From positions 1 through 14,504 of the forward strand of contig CALLJT010000074.1 in NCBI GenBank assembly GCA_938050265.1: a stretch of DNA of 14,504 nt. Direction: 5' to 3'. Of this stretch, positions 1 through 6,609 are shown piece by piece. The notes under the pieces are model-generated. The model was not told the DNA's origin and did no database searches. It saw only the letters and a list, made by a program, of their open reading frames with translations. The number at the start of each line of letters is the position of its first letter. Position 1 is the stretch's first letter. The position numbers and the translations under genes are program-made. Origin of the DNA: Candidatus Saccharimonadia bacterium. GTDB lineage: Bacteria > Patescibacteriota > Saccharimonadia > Saccharimonadales > SZUA-47.

Positions 1-105
1 GAAGACTACCACCAAGACTTCTACCTCAACGCTTCCGACCGCTACAAACAATACGAATCAAACAGCGGCCGCACAGAATGGCAAGCCCGCCAGGACCAGC
101 CATAA
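1..105 (+). CDS. msrA: Peptide methionine sulfoxide reductase MsrA, C-terminal end (5' truncated by window)
   Basis: The window opens inside a reading frame that runs 34 codons to a TAA at 103-105. The visible residues contain the pattern E-D-Y-H-Q-D-F-Y, then R-Y-K-Q-Y, then S-G-R, which is the conserved C-terminal block of MsrA, the thioredoxin-recycled enzyme that repairs methionine-S-sulfoxide in oxidised proteins. The catalytic GCFWG motif near the N terminus lies outside the window, so activity cannot be judged. The tail after SGR is short and polar, with no resolving-cysteine extension in the visible part. The next gene starts about 90 bp downstream with its own promoter, so this is probably not co-transcribed with it. 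The alternative, a bifunctional MsrAB fusion, is unlikely because the frame stops directly after the MsrA block. Confidence 0.8.
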   Translation, partial: EDYHQDFYLNASDRYKQYESNSGRTEWQARQDQP

Positions 106-127
106 AACCACAATAAACGCGGCCACC

Positions 128-143
128 TATGTAATTCTACATA
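128..143. repeat. Short inverted repeat upstream of the mgtC-like promoter
   Basis: TATGTA-ATTC-TACATA is a perfect 6-bp dyad with a 4-nt spacer. It lies between the msrA stop and the -35 region of the next gene. There is no T-run on either side, so it is not a convincing terminator. An operator or a chance AT-rich palindrome are both possible. Confidence 0.4.
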
Positions 144-160
144 TCCCGTGCACTCTATGC

Positions 161-181
161 ATTGCTCATTGCTCATTGCTC
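161..181 (+). repeat. Three tandem copies of the heptamer ATTGCTC
   Basis: Positions 161-167, 168-174 and 175-181 are identical copies of ATTGCTC. The first copy supplies the best -35 hexamer (TTGCTC, 162-167) for the -10 at 185-190. Slippage by one unit would therefore change the promoter geometry. Confidence 0.9.
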
Positions 182-190
182 CATTATACT
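162..190 (+). promoter_or_regulatory. Promoter of the mgtC-like gene, probably leaderless
   Basis: TTGCTC (162-167), a 17-bp spacer and TATACT (185-190) form a sigma70-type promoter. The -10 ends 8 nt before the ATG at 199, so transcription should begin at or next to the start codon. No Shine-Dalgarno sequence precedes the ATG. Confidence 0.6.
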
Positions 191-198
191 TACGGTTA

Positions 199-684
199 AT
201 GAGCTCCGAAGAACTAAACATACTCTTAAAAGTAGTAGTGGCGATATGTGCCGGTGGGATTATCGGCATTGAGCGCGAACTGGCTAAAAAACCAGCGGGC
301 ATACGCACGCACATGTTCGTGTCTGGCGCAGCCGCGCTCGTCATGTCGCTGAGCTATATTGTCATTCAGGATTTTGACAAAACATTTGGCAAAGTACAGT
401 CTGACCCCGTGCGTGTCATAGAAGCAATTATCGTCGGTATTAGCTTCATCGGTGCCGGCACAGTTCTAAAAAGCGAAAAGGACCATAACGTCTACTACCT
501 CACCACTGCCGCATCTATCCTGTTTGCAGCCGGCATAGGCATCACCGTGGCGCTCGATCGGCTCGGCCTCGCTGTTGCACTCACGATACTCGTCGTGCTC
601 GTAAACTCTGCTGTCGGTAACTTAGAGATGAAATACATGGGCAAAGGCAAAAAACACACCGACAACGTCCACCCGCAGAATTGA
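199..684 (+). CDS. MgtC/SapB-family inner-membrane protein
   Basis: A 161-aa integral membrane protein of the MgtC/SapB family. In other bacteria family members are linked to magnesium limitation, intramacrophage survival and modulation of F-type ATPase, but the biochemical role is not settled. Recognisable landmarks are GGIIGIERE (res 19-27), G-I-R-T-H (34-38), the small-residue helix that follows, V-G-I-S-F-I-G-A-G-T (79-88) and the L-T-T-A-A-S helix (101-106). About four or five hydrophobic helices are followed by a short polar tail from residue 142. The start at 199 is preferred over an in-frame ATG at 148 because homology begins there and because a -10 hexamer ends 8 nt upstream, inside the longer frame. 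The stop codon lies within the first unit of a 28-bp tandem repeat. Confidence 0.85.
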   Translation: MSSEELNILLKVVVAICAGGIIGIERELAKKPAGIRTHMFVSGAAALVMSLSYIVIQDFDKTFGKVQSDPVRVIEAIIVGISFIGAGTVLKSEKDHNVYYLTTAASILFAAGIGITVALDRLGLAVALTILVVLVNSAVGNLEMKYMGKGKKHTDNVHPQN

Positions 685-742
685 GGGTTGAGGGACGAGA
701 CGTAAGAATTGAGGACCAAAGGACGAGACGCTAGGATTGAGG
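677..742 (+). repeat. 28-bp imperfect tandem repeat with 7-bp periodicity, about 2.4 copies
   Basis: Unit 1 (677-704) and unit 2 (705-732) share AGAATTGAGG at the start and GGACGAGACG near the end. A third partial copy (733-742) is AGGATTGAGG. The block also reads as consecutive heptamers (ATTGAGG, GTTGAGG, GACGAGA, CGTAAGA, ATTGAGG, ...). It begins at the last codons of the mgtC-like gene and fills half of the gap to the convergent mraY. Confidence 0.8.
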
Positions 743-802
743 TTGAGAGGCTGCGCATCGCAGTTTATGCATCCAAGATATGCCGACGAGAATCGCTCTG
801 GA

Positions 803-1828
803 TTAGTAGCCGCCAATAAGGGCGAGAATGATCCCGACAACTCCGCAGACCTGGCCGACCACCCAAAACCTCATGGTGACTTTGTCTTTAGACCAGCCTT
901 GTGCTTCGAAATGATGATGTATTGGTGCTGCAATAAATATCCGTTTGCCGCCGCGAAGCTTTTTCGACAAAATCTGTATCAAGCTTGACCCTGCCTCTGC
1001 GACAAATACGAGGCCGATGATCGGCAGCAGGAATAGTGTGTCGGTCAACATCGCTACAACACCGAGTGCCATCCCGAGCGAAAACGACCCAACATCACCC
1101 ATAAAAAACCGGGCGGGAGATATGTTAAACCACAGATACGACACGAGTGCCCCGACAACCGTTCCACAAAACACCGCAATCCCGTAGTTTCCCTGCAGGA
1201 GTGCGATCACACCAAACGAGCTATACGCGTACATCAACAGTCCGCCTGCCAAGCCGTCGCGTCCGTCGCTGATGTTCACCGCGTTCCCGGTGCTCACAAC
1301 GGCCAGCACAAACAAAGGCACAATCAATAGTCCAAGCTCAAAATCGCCAACCCATGGCAAGTTAATCGTCGTATACCCAAGTTTATAATAGAAAAACAGC
1401 GCAGCCGCGGTCGAAATAGCTACGATGAGGCCAAGTTTCATGCGAACACGTAGACCAGCTTTACCTGTGCCGTCACCTCGTACATTAATAAGGTCATCTA
1501 TGAGCCCAACAAACCCGCCACCGAGAAGTGCGAGCAATGGTAGATACGTTTGCCCACGATCCCAATTAAACAGCAGCGTCACGAAAGTAACAGACGCGAT
1601 GACGATCAATCCTGCCATCGTAGGAACAGTACGTTTACGCGTGCTTAGTTTTTTAATAACTTCGAGATCTTTGCCGGTTGCGTCGGTCGTACGTTTCTGC
1701 TTCCACCATTTATGTTTATATGCGAAATGCGTGTATACCGGAGTGAGCGCCATAGCCAACACAAGTGCAAGCAAACTGAGGCTAAATACCGTCGTGATTT
1801 CATCAATAAAGAGCTCTTGTGGAATCAT
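803..1828 (-). CDS. mraY: Phospho-N-acetylmuramoyl-pentapeptide-transferase MraY
   Basis: This enzyme moves phospho-MurNAc-pentapeptide from UDP to undecaprenyl phosphate, forming lipid I on the cytoplasmic face of the membrane in peptidoglycan synthesis. The 341-aa protein has about ten hydrophobic segments, normal for the family. Family motifs in order are T-V-P-T-M-A-G (res 67-73), the catalytic Asp pair D111-D112 in G-L-I-D-D, N-A-V-N-I-S-D-G-R-D-G-L-A-G-G (182-196, with D188 and D191), F-M-G-D-V-G-S (242-248, D245), and the tri-histidine P-I-H-H-H-F-E (302-308) followed by the conserved R-F-W. The gene stands apart from any division/cell-wall cluster: it is convergent with the mgtC-like gene and divergent from a P-loop gene. 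Its 5' region has only a weak GAG-type ribosome site. WecA/TagO is less likely because the HHH motif is MraY-specific. Confidence 0.96.
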   Translation of the reverse strand: MIPQELFIDEITTVFSLSLLALVLAMALTPVYTHFAYKHKWWKQKRTTDATGKDLEVIKKLSTRKRTVPTMAGLIVIASVTFVTLLFNWDRGQTYLPLLALLGGGFVGLIDDLINVRGDGTGKAGLRVRMKLGLIVAISTAAALFFYYKLGYTTINLPWVGDFELGLLIVPLFVLAVVSTGNAVNISDGRDGLAGGLLMYAYSSFGVIALLQGNYGIAVFCGTVVGALVSYLWFNISPARFFMGDVGSFSLGMALGVVAMLTDTLFLLPIIGLVFVAEAGSSLIQILSKKLRGGKRIFIAAPIHHHFEAQGWSKDKVTMRFWVVGQVCGVVGIILALIGGY

Positions 1829-1870
1829 TGGTTGTTCTCACTATTTATTTTTAATACCGTGCAGATAGCG

Positions 1871-1876
1871 TATCAT
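1871..1876 (+). promoter_or_regulatory. -10 element of the P-loop gene, probably leaderless
   Basis: TATCAT ends 8 nt before the ATG at 1885 and no Shine-Dalgarno is present. The -35 region (about 1848-1853) is T-rich but not a good match. Read on the minus strand, 1872-1877 gives TATGAT, so the same bases could act as a -10 for divergent mraY. That second reading is weaker. Confidence 0.45.
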
Positions 1877-1884
1877 ACACCTAT

Positions 1885-2460
1885 ATGATTAATCTACAAT
1901 CACCTGCACTGATACTGGTCCGGGGGCTCCCTGGAAGCGGCAAATCCTACCTATCGATCGCGCTCGCACATGCACTCAAACCTCACCACGCGATCGTACT
2001 CGACCCAGATGCGATCGACTATGACAGCAAATTGTACCAGGCACTCCACGCATCGCTCACAGAAGAAGGCCTAGCGGAAGCAATTCACCCGTTTCGGTTT
2101 CTCCGCGGCCAAGCCCAGGAGGCACTTGTCAGCGGGTCATCTGTGATATGGAACCAGGCGTTCACGCACAAAACCATATTCAACAACCTCATCAACTTCC
2201 TGGTGGATCATGCCAAGGAAAACGGCACAATAGCACACGTGTACGTCATCGAAGTATCAATCGACCACGATACGGCACGCGCGCGCGTCGCTGACCGTGC
2301 AACCCAAGGCGGCCACGATGTACCAGAAGAACGATTTGAACAGTTCTTCAGAGACTACGAAAGTTTTGAAGACCTCGGATACCACACAGTCTCGATCAAC
2401 GGAGCATGCAGCCTCGACGACAACATCGAACGCATACTCAACGCTATCGCTGAAGACTAA
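1885..2460 (+). CDS. P-loop kinase-like ATPase of the zeta-toxin/polynucleotide-kinase (AAA_33) type
   Basis: A 191-aa soluble protein with Walker A G-L-P-G-S-G-K-S at residues 14-21 directly after the first beta strand. An acidic D-P-D motif (40-42) after strand 2 is typical of small-molecule and polynucleotide kinases in this group. A late strand (V-Y-V-I-E-V, 119-124) is followed by an Arg-rich lid-like stretch A-R-A-R-V-A-D-R (131-138) and a G-G-H-D-V-P-E-E turn (142-149), the pattern of AAA_33 and zeta-type kinases. The substrate cannot be read from the sequence; a nucleotide, sugar or RNA end are all possible. No antitoxin-like partner is adjacent, so a toxin role is not supported. Its stop overlaps the stop of the convergent VIT gene by 4 bp, leaving no room for a terminator. 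Confidence 0.75.
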   Translation: MINLQSPALILVRGLPGSGKSYLSIALAHALKPHHAIVLDPDAIDYDSKLYQALHASLTEEGLAEAIHPFRFLRGQAQEALVSGSSVIWNQAFTHKTIFNNLINFLVDHAKENGTIAHVYVIEVSIDHDTARARVADRATQGGHDVPEERFEQFFRDYESFEDLGYHTVSINGACSLDDNIERILNAIAED

Positions 2461-2990
2461 CCTACAATACTCTCGATAAAACTACCGACACCGTACGATA
2501 TAATCGCCGCTGCAAGCCCAAGTCCAAGTGACTCCAGAACTGACGTCGTCTTGCTAATACCGACCACAGCGCCGCGCAAATAACCAATCGCAGCAAACGC
2601 GGCAAGCGTCAAAGCGACGGAATACCACAGCACGTTATCACCGAGCCCTGCATCGGCGACATGGTCATAGATATACACGCTCAGCGGCACAAAACCGACA
2701 ACGACAAACGATACAAACGTGGCGACTGATGCGACGAGCGGTGAGTCGTCCGCTTCATGTGCGACGCCACGGTTTTTAGCATCAAGCTGCTGGTCAGCTT
2801 TTTCGCTCAAATATGCACCAACTGCCATAGAAAATCCGTCAGCCAGCACATTGGCAAGGCCAAGTATTAAAATAACTTTTGAGCCCAACGATGCACCAGC
2901 TGCACCCGTCACAATAGCAAACGTCGTAACAGCGCCGTCCATACCGCCGTACACAAACTCGCGCAGGTTGTCTTCTATCTTCTTAATCAT
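2457..2990 (-). CDS. VIT1/CCC1-family divalent metal transporter
   Basis: A 177-aa membrane protein of the VIT1/CCC1 family (iron/manganese transport out of the cytosol). The N-terminal block N-L-R-E-F-V-Y-G-G-M-D-G (res 8-19), with V-T-G-A-A-G-A just after it, and the second-helix stretch L-A-D-G-F-S-M-A-V-G-A-Y-L-S (49-62) are the family signature. Two further hydrophobic segments and a pair at the C terminus complete a five-helix layout. The cytosolic segment between helices 2 and 3 (about 63-84) is short, so the large metal-binding helical hairpin of plant VIT1 is reduced. The start at 2990 is chosen over an in-frame ATG at 3014 because an extended -10 (TGGTACAAT) lies between them, 7 nt before 2990. 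The gene follows the lipid kinase by 38 bp in the same direction. Confidence 0.88.
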   Translation of the reverse strand: MIKKIEDNLREFVYGGMDGAVTTFAIVTGAAGASLGSKVILILGLANVLADGFSMAVGAYLSEKADQQLDAKNRGVAHEADDSPLVASVATFVSFVVVGFVPLSVYIYDHVADAGLGDNVLWYSVALTLAAFAAIGYLRGAVVGISKTTSVLESLGLGLAAAIISYGVGSFIESIVG

Positions 2991-2997
2991 AGCGATA

Positions 2998-3006
2998 ATT
3001 GTACCA
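2998..3006 (-). promoter_or_regulatory. Extended -10 promoter of the VIT gene, leaderless
   Basis: On the minus strand TG-G-TACAAT ends 7 nt before the ATG at 2990. The same nonamer occurs at 8379-8387. No good -35 and no Shine-Dalgarno are visible, fitting an extended -10 promoter giving a leaderless mRNA. Confidence 0.55.
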
Positions 3007-3028
3007 TGGATCACCCTGATCGTGCGGC

Positions 3029-3682
3029 TCAGGCGACAGTATTAAAGACGACGGTGGCAAGTATAGGAATCGTCAAGTTGTCGAGGCCGTATGGGCTTAT
3101 GTTCTCGATAACGGCCATCCCGACCGGCACACCCGCAAACAATGCCCAGTTACCGGCAAGCGCGTCCTGTCCGCCGAGCATGTACCCAGCGACCATTGAA
3201 GCAAACGCCAGAATCACATATGCCGCCGTACCTGCACGGCTTTTGATAAGCTGCTTCGTACCAAACACCTTGTACTGGTTCGACACGCCCCACACCCTGC
3301 CGACTACTGCTGCGCCGCCGTCAGCTACAGCTAGGAGCAGCATGGATGTCATAAACACCCATGGCTCTTTGCTGACATAGGCACATACGACAACTGCGAC
3401 TGCAAAAAACAGCTCCCCATAGGTGCGTCGTTTCACTGCGTATATAGCATGAAACAAGCTCGTCATACGTGAATATACCAATAGTGTAAACGCAAACGTC
3501 CCCAGCATAACTATCCCATCAAAACCGACATAGTATGGCCAAAACGCCATCCATACACCCGCCAATATATGTATAAATTTACGTGCGCGCTCGCCTTTCA
3601 GGATTTCTCTGCGCCACACATACTCCGAACACAACAAAACAATACCAACAGGTACAACCGCGAGTAATATGCGAAAAATCAT
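3029..3682 (-). CDS. Dolichol/phytol-kinase-like CTP-dependent lipid kinase (integral membrane)
   Basis: A 217-aa polytopic membrane protein with the layout of the SEC59/VTE5 polyprenol kinase family, related to CDP-diglyceride synthases. Supporting motifs are R-K-F-I-H-I (res 34-39), K-R-R-T-Y-G-E (84-90), the Asp-containing A-D-G-G-A-A-V-V-G (120-128), the basic/Ser/Gly-Thr block K-S-R-A-G-T (147-152) and the late E-N-I-S-P-Y-G-L-D-N (193-202). Family members phosphorylate a long-chain isoprenoid alcohol with CTP. Here the substrate might be a scavenged polyprenol or related lipid, which would suit an organism with limited lipid synthesis; that part is inference. The ATG at 3682 has a -10 hexamer ending 8 nt upstream and no Shine-Dalgarno. 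A CdsA-like cytidylyltransferase is less likely given the short length and these motifs. Confidence 0.78.
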   Translation of the reverse strand: MIFRILLAVVPVGIVLLCSEYVWRREILKGERARKFIHILAGVWMAFWPYYVGFDGIVMLGTFAFTLLVYSRMTSLFHAIYAVKRRTYGELFFAVAVVVCAYVSKEPWVFMTSMLLLAVADGGAAVVGRVWGVSNQYKVFGTKQLIKSRAGTAAYVILAFASMVAGYMLGGQDALAGNWALFAGVPVGMAVIENISPYGLDNLTIPILATVVFNTVA

Positions 3683-3690
3683 ACTTATCT

Positions 3691-3696
3691 AGTATA
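3691..3696 (-). promoter_or_regulatory. -10 element of the lipid-kinase gene, leaderless
   Basis: On the minus strand TATACT ends 8 nt before the ATG at 3682, the same spacing as for the mgtC-like and 1885 genes. The -35 region is not recognisable. No Shine-Dalgarno precedes the start. Confidence 0.5.
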
Positions 3697-3733
3697 TACC
3701 CACCAAAACTAACTTACCATCTTTTAAGGCTGA

Positions 3734-6151
3734 CTATAGCTCAGCTTGCAAGTCTGCAAGGTCTAGCTGAATAATCGTACCTGGTGGCACCTGGCCTGCC
3801 AGCAGACGCTTCGCGACCGTGTTTTCGACCGTACGTTGGACCATGCGCCGCAGTGGACGAGCACCGAGCCGCGGATCATTGCCCTGTGTCACGAGCCACT
3901 CTTTGGCTGGCTGGGTAAGCTGCACGGAAATTTTCTGCTTCTCAAGATTACGGTTCACAGAAGCAATCAACAAATCCATAACTTGCAGTAATTCATCTAT
4001 CTTGAGCGGACGGAACACAACTGTTTCGTCAAACCGGTTGAGAAACTCAGGTTTAAACGCTGCACTGTCGATAAGCTGGCTAATAAACTGCTGCTCAAAC
4101 TGCTGCACTTCAAGCCCCTGGTCTATGTAGGCTCGGATTTTATCTGCGCCCGCGTTACTTGTCGCGATCACGATCGCATCCCGGAACGACACAGTCCTAT
4201 TGGCCGCATCGCGCATTTCACCTTCGTCAAGCAGCTGCAGAAACGCATTCACGACTTCTGGATGAGCTTTCTCGATCTCGTCAAACAACACCACCGTGAA
4301 CCGTTCGCGACCAACTGCCGACAGCAGACTCGCTGGAGAGGATACGTCCAACAGACGACCCAGGTCAGCACTCTGCGTGTATTCGTTCATGTCGACACGG
4401 ACCATTTTAGCCTCGTCACCGAAATACACTGCAGCCAGCGCCTTAGACAACTCAGTTTTACCGACACCTGTGGGACCAAGAAACAGAAACGTACCAATAG
4501 GCTTATTCGGGTTACTCACGCCACTCCGCGCCCGCCTGAGCGCATCTGACACGACTCTCACGGCACGGTATTGGTTGACCATTCTTTCGTGTATCTGATC
4601 TTCTAGCTGCAACAGCTGCTGTCCTTCAACCGCATCAGCCACCTGAACTTTAATACCGTATGTTGCCTCTATCGCCTGCTGCACAGATGCAGCTGTGACG
4701 AGCGTACCTTCTGCATGGCCAACGGCACTCTCCAGTACACTAATTGCCTTGCCCGGAAACACCAGTCCTTGGACGTAGCGGTCAGCCATAGTAATACATT
4801 CTTGGAGTGCTTTATAGGTAAACACCACGCCACTACGCGATTCATACACCAGGCTGTGGTCTTCGAGAATATCCATCGTCTGCTGCTGTTCTGTCTGGGG
4901 AACATGTAGAACATTGAGTATCGCCGCCAGCTCATTGTGCTGCGCAGAAACTTCCTGCCACTCTACAGGTGTCATTTCAAATATCGTCTGAACGCTGGCA
5001 GTTTTAGCGATGTCTAGCATCGCTCTACTCAGGTCAATCGCACCGTTGCCACTACTGAAAAAATTCACCGCGTTATCGAAAAACAAAATAGCGTTTTTAG
5101 CCTTTGAAGCCTCAGCAACGATCGAATAGAGCGTCGACTCTACTGCATTCTGATCTGCACTGGCGCTGACAATCGCACTCGCACTCACCTGGTACACCCT
5201 GTGGTAGCGCACCGATTCCGGCAGCGTAGAGTCTTGTAGAATGCGTTTTGCGAAGCCTTTAATCGACATCGTCTTACCGCTCCCGACGTCGCCTATCAGC
5301 ATGACGTTAGCCCGTGGTTTCTGTAGGTCTTGTATGATTTCGTTGATCGTAGCTTCATGACTGCCAACATGCTGATGCGCCAGTCCACCTGATTCTATGA
5401 AGTCAGATATATTGACTGACATCCTATTTAACGTCGGGGTAAACCCTGACGTCCAGTCGCGTGCCAACCCACCAGATTTACCACGACGGTCCACCTGGTC
5501 TATGGCATCTCGATGATGATGGATCCAGCGAACACCTTCAAGCAAATCAGATTCATCAAGTTTCAGCTGAGCAATCAGCGTCTGATATTGAGGGTGTGGC
5601 TGTAAAAGCGCTATAAGCAACGCCACCGGCGAAAGCTGCGACAACCCACTCTGCGCACTCATACCATGCGCACTTGTCAAGATACGAGCTACCAACGCTG
5701 GATCGGGATCTTTTGGCAGCTGCTCAAATAAATCACTCGGCATACGGTAGCGGGCGCTAAACACTGAGTGATACCACGTACCCTTCACGGCTTCCCACAG
5801 GGCATACGGTGACTCGATATTTTTCAACCTACTCGCAACGTCCACAGGGAGCGACTCTTCGAGTGCAACGGTCCCGGCAGAGTTCATGGCGTCCAGGTGA
5901 GGTCGCAATCTCGATATGTCGTAGTACAGCCATAACAGCGGTGTGATCAGTGCCCAGCCTGCCGCCATAACAATTGCGCCTACAATATCTGGACCAAACA
6001 TCCATAGTCCCGCGCCGCACAGTATGAGCAGTAGCGCTATGGCGATGCCGATAGTGCGCATTTCTTTTGAAACGATCGTAAACAGCCTATTCTTACGACT
6101 CCTTAGTGAATGCCGCGCATAACGAAACTGTACGTTGCCCGGCTGCTCCAT
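3734..6151 (-). CDS. Membrane-anchored Clp/Hsp100-like AAA+ unfoldase with a degenerate first ATPase domain
   Basis: An 805-aa protein. Two transmembrane helices (about res 33-53 and 56-77) precede a Clp-N-like helical region and two AAA+ modules. D1 keeps Walker A (G-D-V-G-S-G-K-T, 287-294), but its Walker B ends F-F-D-N (N360 where Glu is expected) and the usual R-R-F arginine-finger segment is replaced by A-A-I-L (409-412). D2 looks intact: G-P-T-G-V-G-K-T (559-566), V-V-L-F-D-E (620-625), sensor 1 T-S-N (664-666), arginine finger N-R-F-D-E (705-709) and sensor 2 G-A-R-P-L-R-R (763-769). The ClpB coiled-coil M domain is absent and no [LI]GF ClpP-binding tripeptide is visible, so it is probably a ClpP-independent membrane unfoldase. 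The start at 6151 overlaps the upstream stop as TGATG and has a GGGGG Shine-Dalgarno; an in-frame ATG at 6208 is less likely. Confidence 0.85.
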   Translation of the reverse strand: MEQPGNVQFRYARHSLRSRKNRLFTIVSKEMRTIGIAIALLLILCGAGLWMFGPDIVGAIVMAAGWALITPLLWLYYDISRLRPHLDAMNSAGTVALEESLPVDVASRLKNIESPYALWEAVKGTWYHSVFSARYRMPSDLFEQLPKDPDPALVARILTSAHGMSAQSGLSQLSPVALLIALLQPHPQYQTLIAQLKLDESDLLEGVRWIHHHRDAIDQVDRRGKSGGLARDWTSGFTPTLNRMSVNISDFIESGGLAHQHVGSHEATINEIIQDLQKPRANVMLIGDVGSGKTMSIKGFAKRILQDSTLPESVRYHRVYQVSASAIVSASADQNAVESTLYSIVAEASKAKNAILFFDNAVNFFSSGNGAIDLSRAMLDIAKTASVQTIFEMTPVEWQEVSAQHNELAAILNVLHVPQTEQQQTMDILEDHSLVYESRSGVVFTYKALQECITMADRYVQGLVFPGKAISVLESAVGHAEGTLVTAASVQQAIEATYGIKVQVADAVEGQQLLQLEDQIHERMVNQYRAVRVVSDALRRARSGVSNPNKPIGTFLFLGPTGVGKTELSKALAAVYFGDEAKMVRVDMNEYTQSADLGRLLDVSSPASLLSAVGRERFTVVLFDEIEKAHPEVVNAFLQLLDEGEMRDAANRTVSFRDAIVIATSNAGADKIRAYIDQGLEVQQFEQQFISQLIDSAAFKPEFLNRFDETVVFRPLKIDELLQVMDLLIASVNRNLEKQKISVQLTQPAKEWLVTQGNDPRLGARPLRRMVQRTVENTVAKRLLAGQVPPGTIIQLDLADLQAEL

Positions 6152-6519
6152 CACAGTACCCCCGCAATCACTACGACAATAAGCGGCATCGCAGGAATCA
6201 GAGGCCACAAAGCGACATACGCGATCCGCAGTACAAACAGCCCTGCCATCATAATCCCGCCGAACACCAACACGCCGCTCCGAACACTGAATCCGACTAG
6301 ACGAGACATTAAGTTGTCCATCAAGGCAGATTTTTTAGCCTGAAAAGACGCGTGTGAGCCAGGTGCAGCTACAATCTGCTTCCACGGCTTGAACAGCGTG
6401 CGCAGCAGTGTTCCGAACCCGAAATACTCAGTCCACGTCCGCCAAAACCCGGCCACATCAACAATCCGCTGCTTCCAGCCGACTGTGTACCACCAGCTCA
6501 ACATATCGATAATAAACAT
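6151..6519 (-). CDS. Small Trp-rich membrane protein, first gene of the Clp-like operon
   Basis: A 122-aa protein with an aromatic, probably amphipathic N-terminal half (W9, W10, W15, W26, W29 and the basic segment F-K-P-W-K-Q, 43-48) and two hydrophobic helices near the C terminus (about 77-98 and 100-121). I do not recognise a named domain. Its stop overlaps the start of the membrane-anchored Clp-like gene by one base (TGATG), so the two are translationally coupled and probably form one complex, with this protein as a membrane partner or adaptor. That is inference from context. The ATG at 6519 has a TATAAT box ending 7 nt upstream and no Shine-Dalgarno, so the operon mRNA is probably leaderless. 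Confidence 0.75.
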   Translation of the reverse strand: MFIIDMLSWWYTVGWKQRIVDVAGFWRTWTEYFGFGTLLRTLFKPWKQIVAAPGSHASFQAKKSALMDNLMSRLVGFSVRSGVLVFGGIMMAGLFVLRIAYVALWPLIPAMPLIVVVIAGVL

Positions 6520-6526
6520 AAGATGT

Positions 6527-6554
6527 ATTATAACGCTCGCTCACCATAAGACAA
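6527..6554 (-). promoter_or_regulatory. Promoter of the Clp-like operon, leaderless
   Basis: On the minus strand TTGTCT (6554-6549), a 16-bp spacer and a perfect TATAAT (6532-6527) stand 7 nt before the ATG at 6519. Confidence 0.65.
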
Positions 6555-6566
6555 CCCAGTGATCTG

Positions 6567-6593
6567 GCCCGCACTTCCATATGAAGTGCGGGC
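6567..6593. terminator. Perfect 11-bp GC-rich hairpin after the exported-protein gene
   Basis: GCCCGCACTTC (6567-6577), loop CATAT and GAAGTGCGGGC (6583-6593) form a perfect 11-bp stem. It lies 16 bp past the stop of the minus-strand gene at 6610 and upstream of the Clp operon promoter. No T-run follows on either strand, so it may be a 3'-end stabilising hairpin or a factor-assisted terminator rather than a classic intrinsic one. Confidence 0.5.
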
Positions 6594-6609
6594 GCTATAG
6601 AACAAAAAT

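Noticed and set aside
148..198. Longer start for the mgtC-like gene at 148
   Set aside because: The added 17 residues are encoded by the heptamer repeat and the -10 box, and family homology begins at 199.
751..766. Hairpin CTGCG-CAT-CGCAG followed by TTT as a terminator between the mgtC-like gene and mraY
   Set aside because: Only a 5-bp stem with a 3-nt loop and three T's; too weak to call.
1885..2460. Toxin-antitoxin system based on the zeta-like P-loop protein
   Set aside because: No small antitoxin-like gene is adjacent, and many AAA_33 kinases are not toxins.
2991..3014. Longer start for the VIT gene at 3014
   Set aside because: The extended -10 box lies inside this stretch, so the upstream ATG would probably not be transcribed.
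6152..6208. Longer start for the Clp-like gene at 6208
   Set aside because: It would overlap the end of the upstream gene by 58 bp in another frame; the TGATG overlap with a GGGGG ribosome site at 6151 is a better fit.
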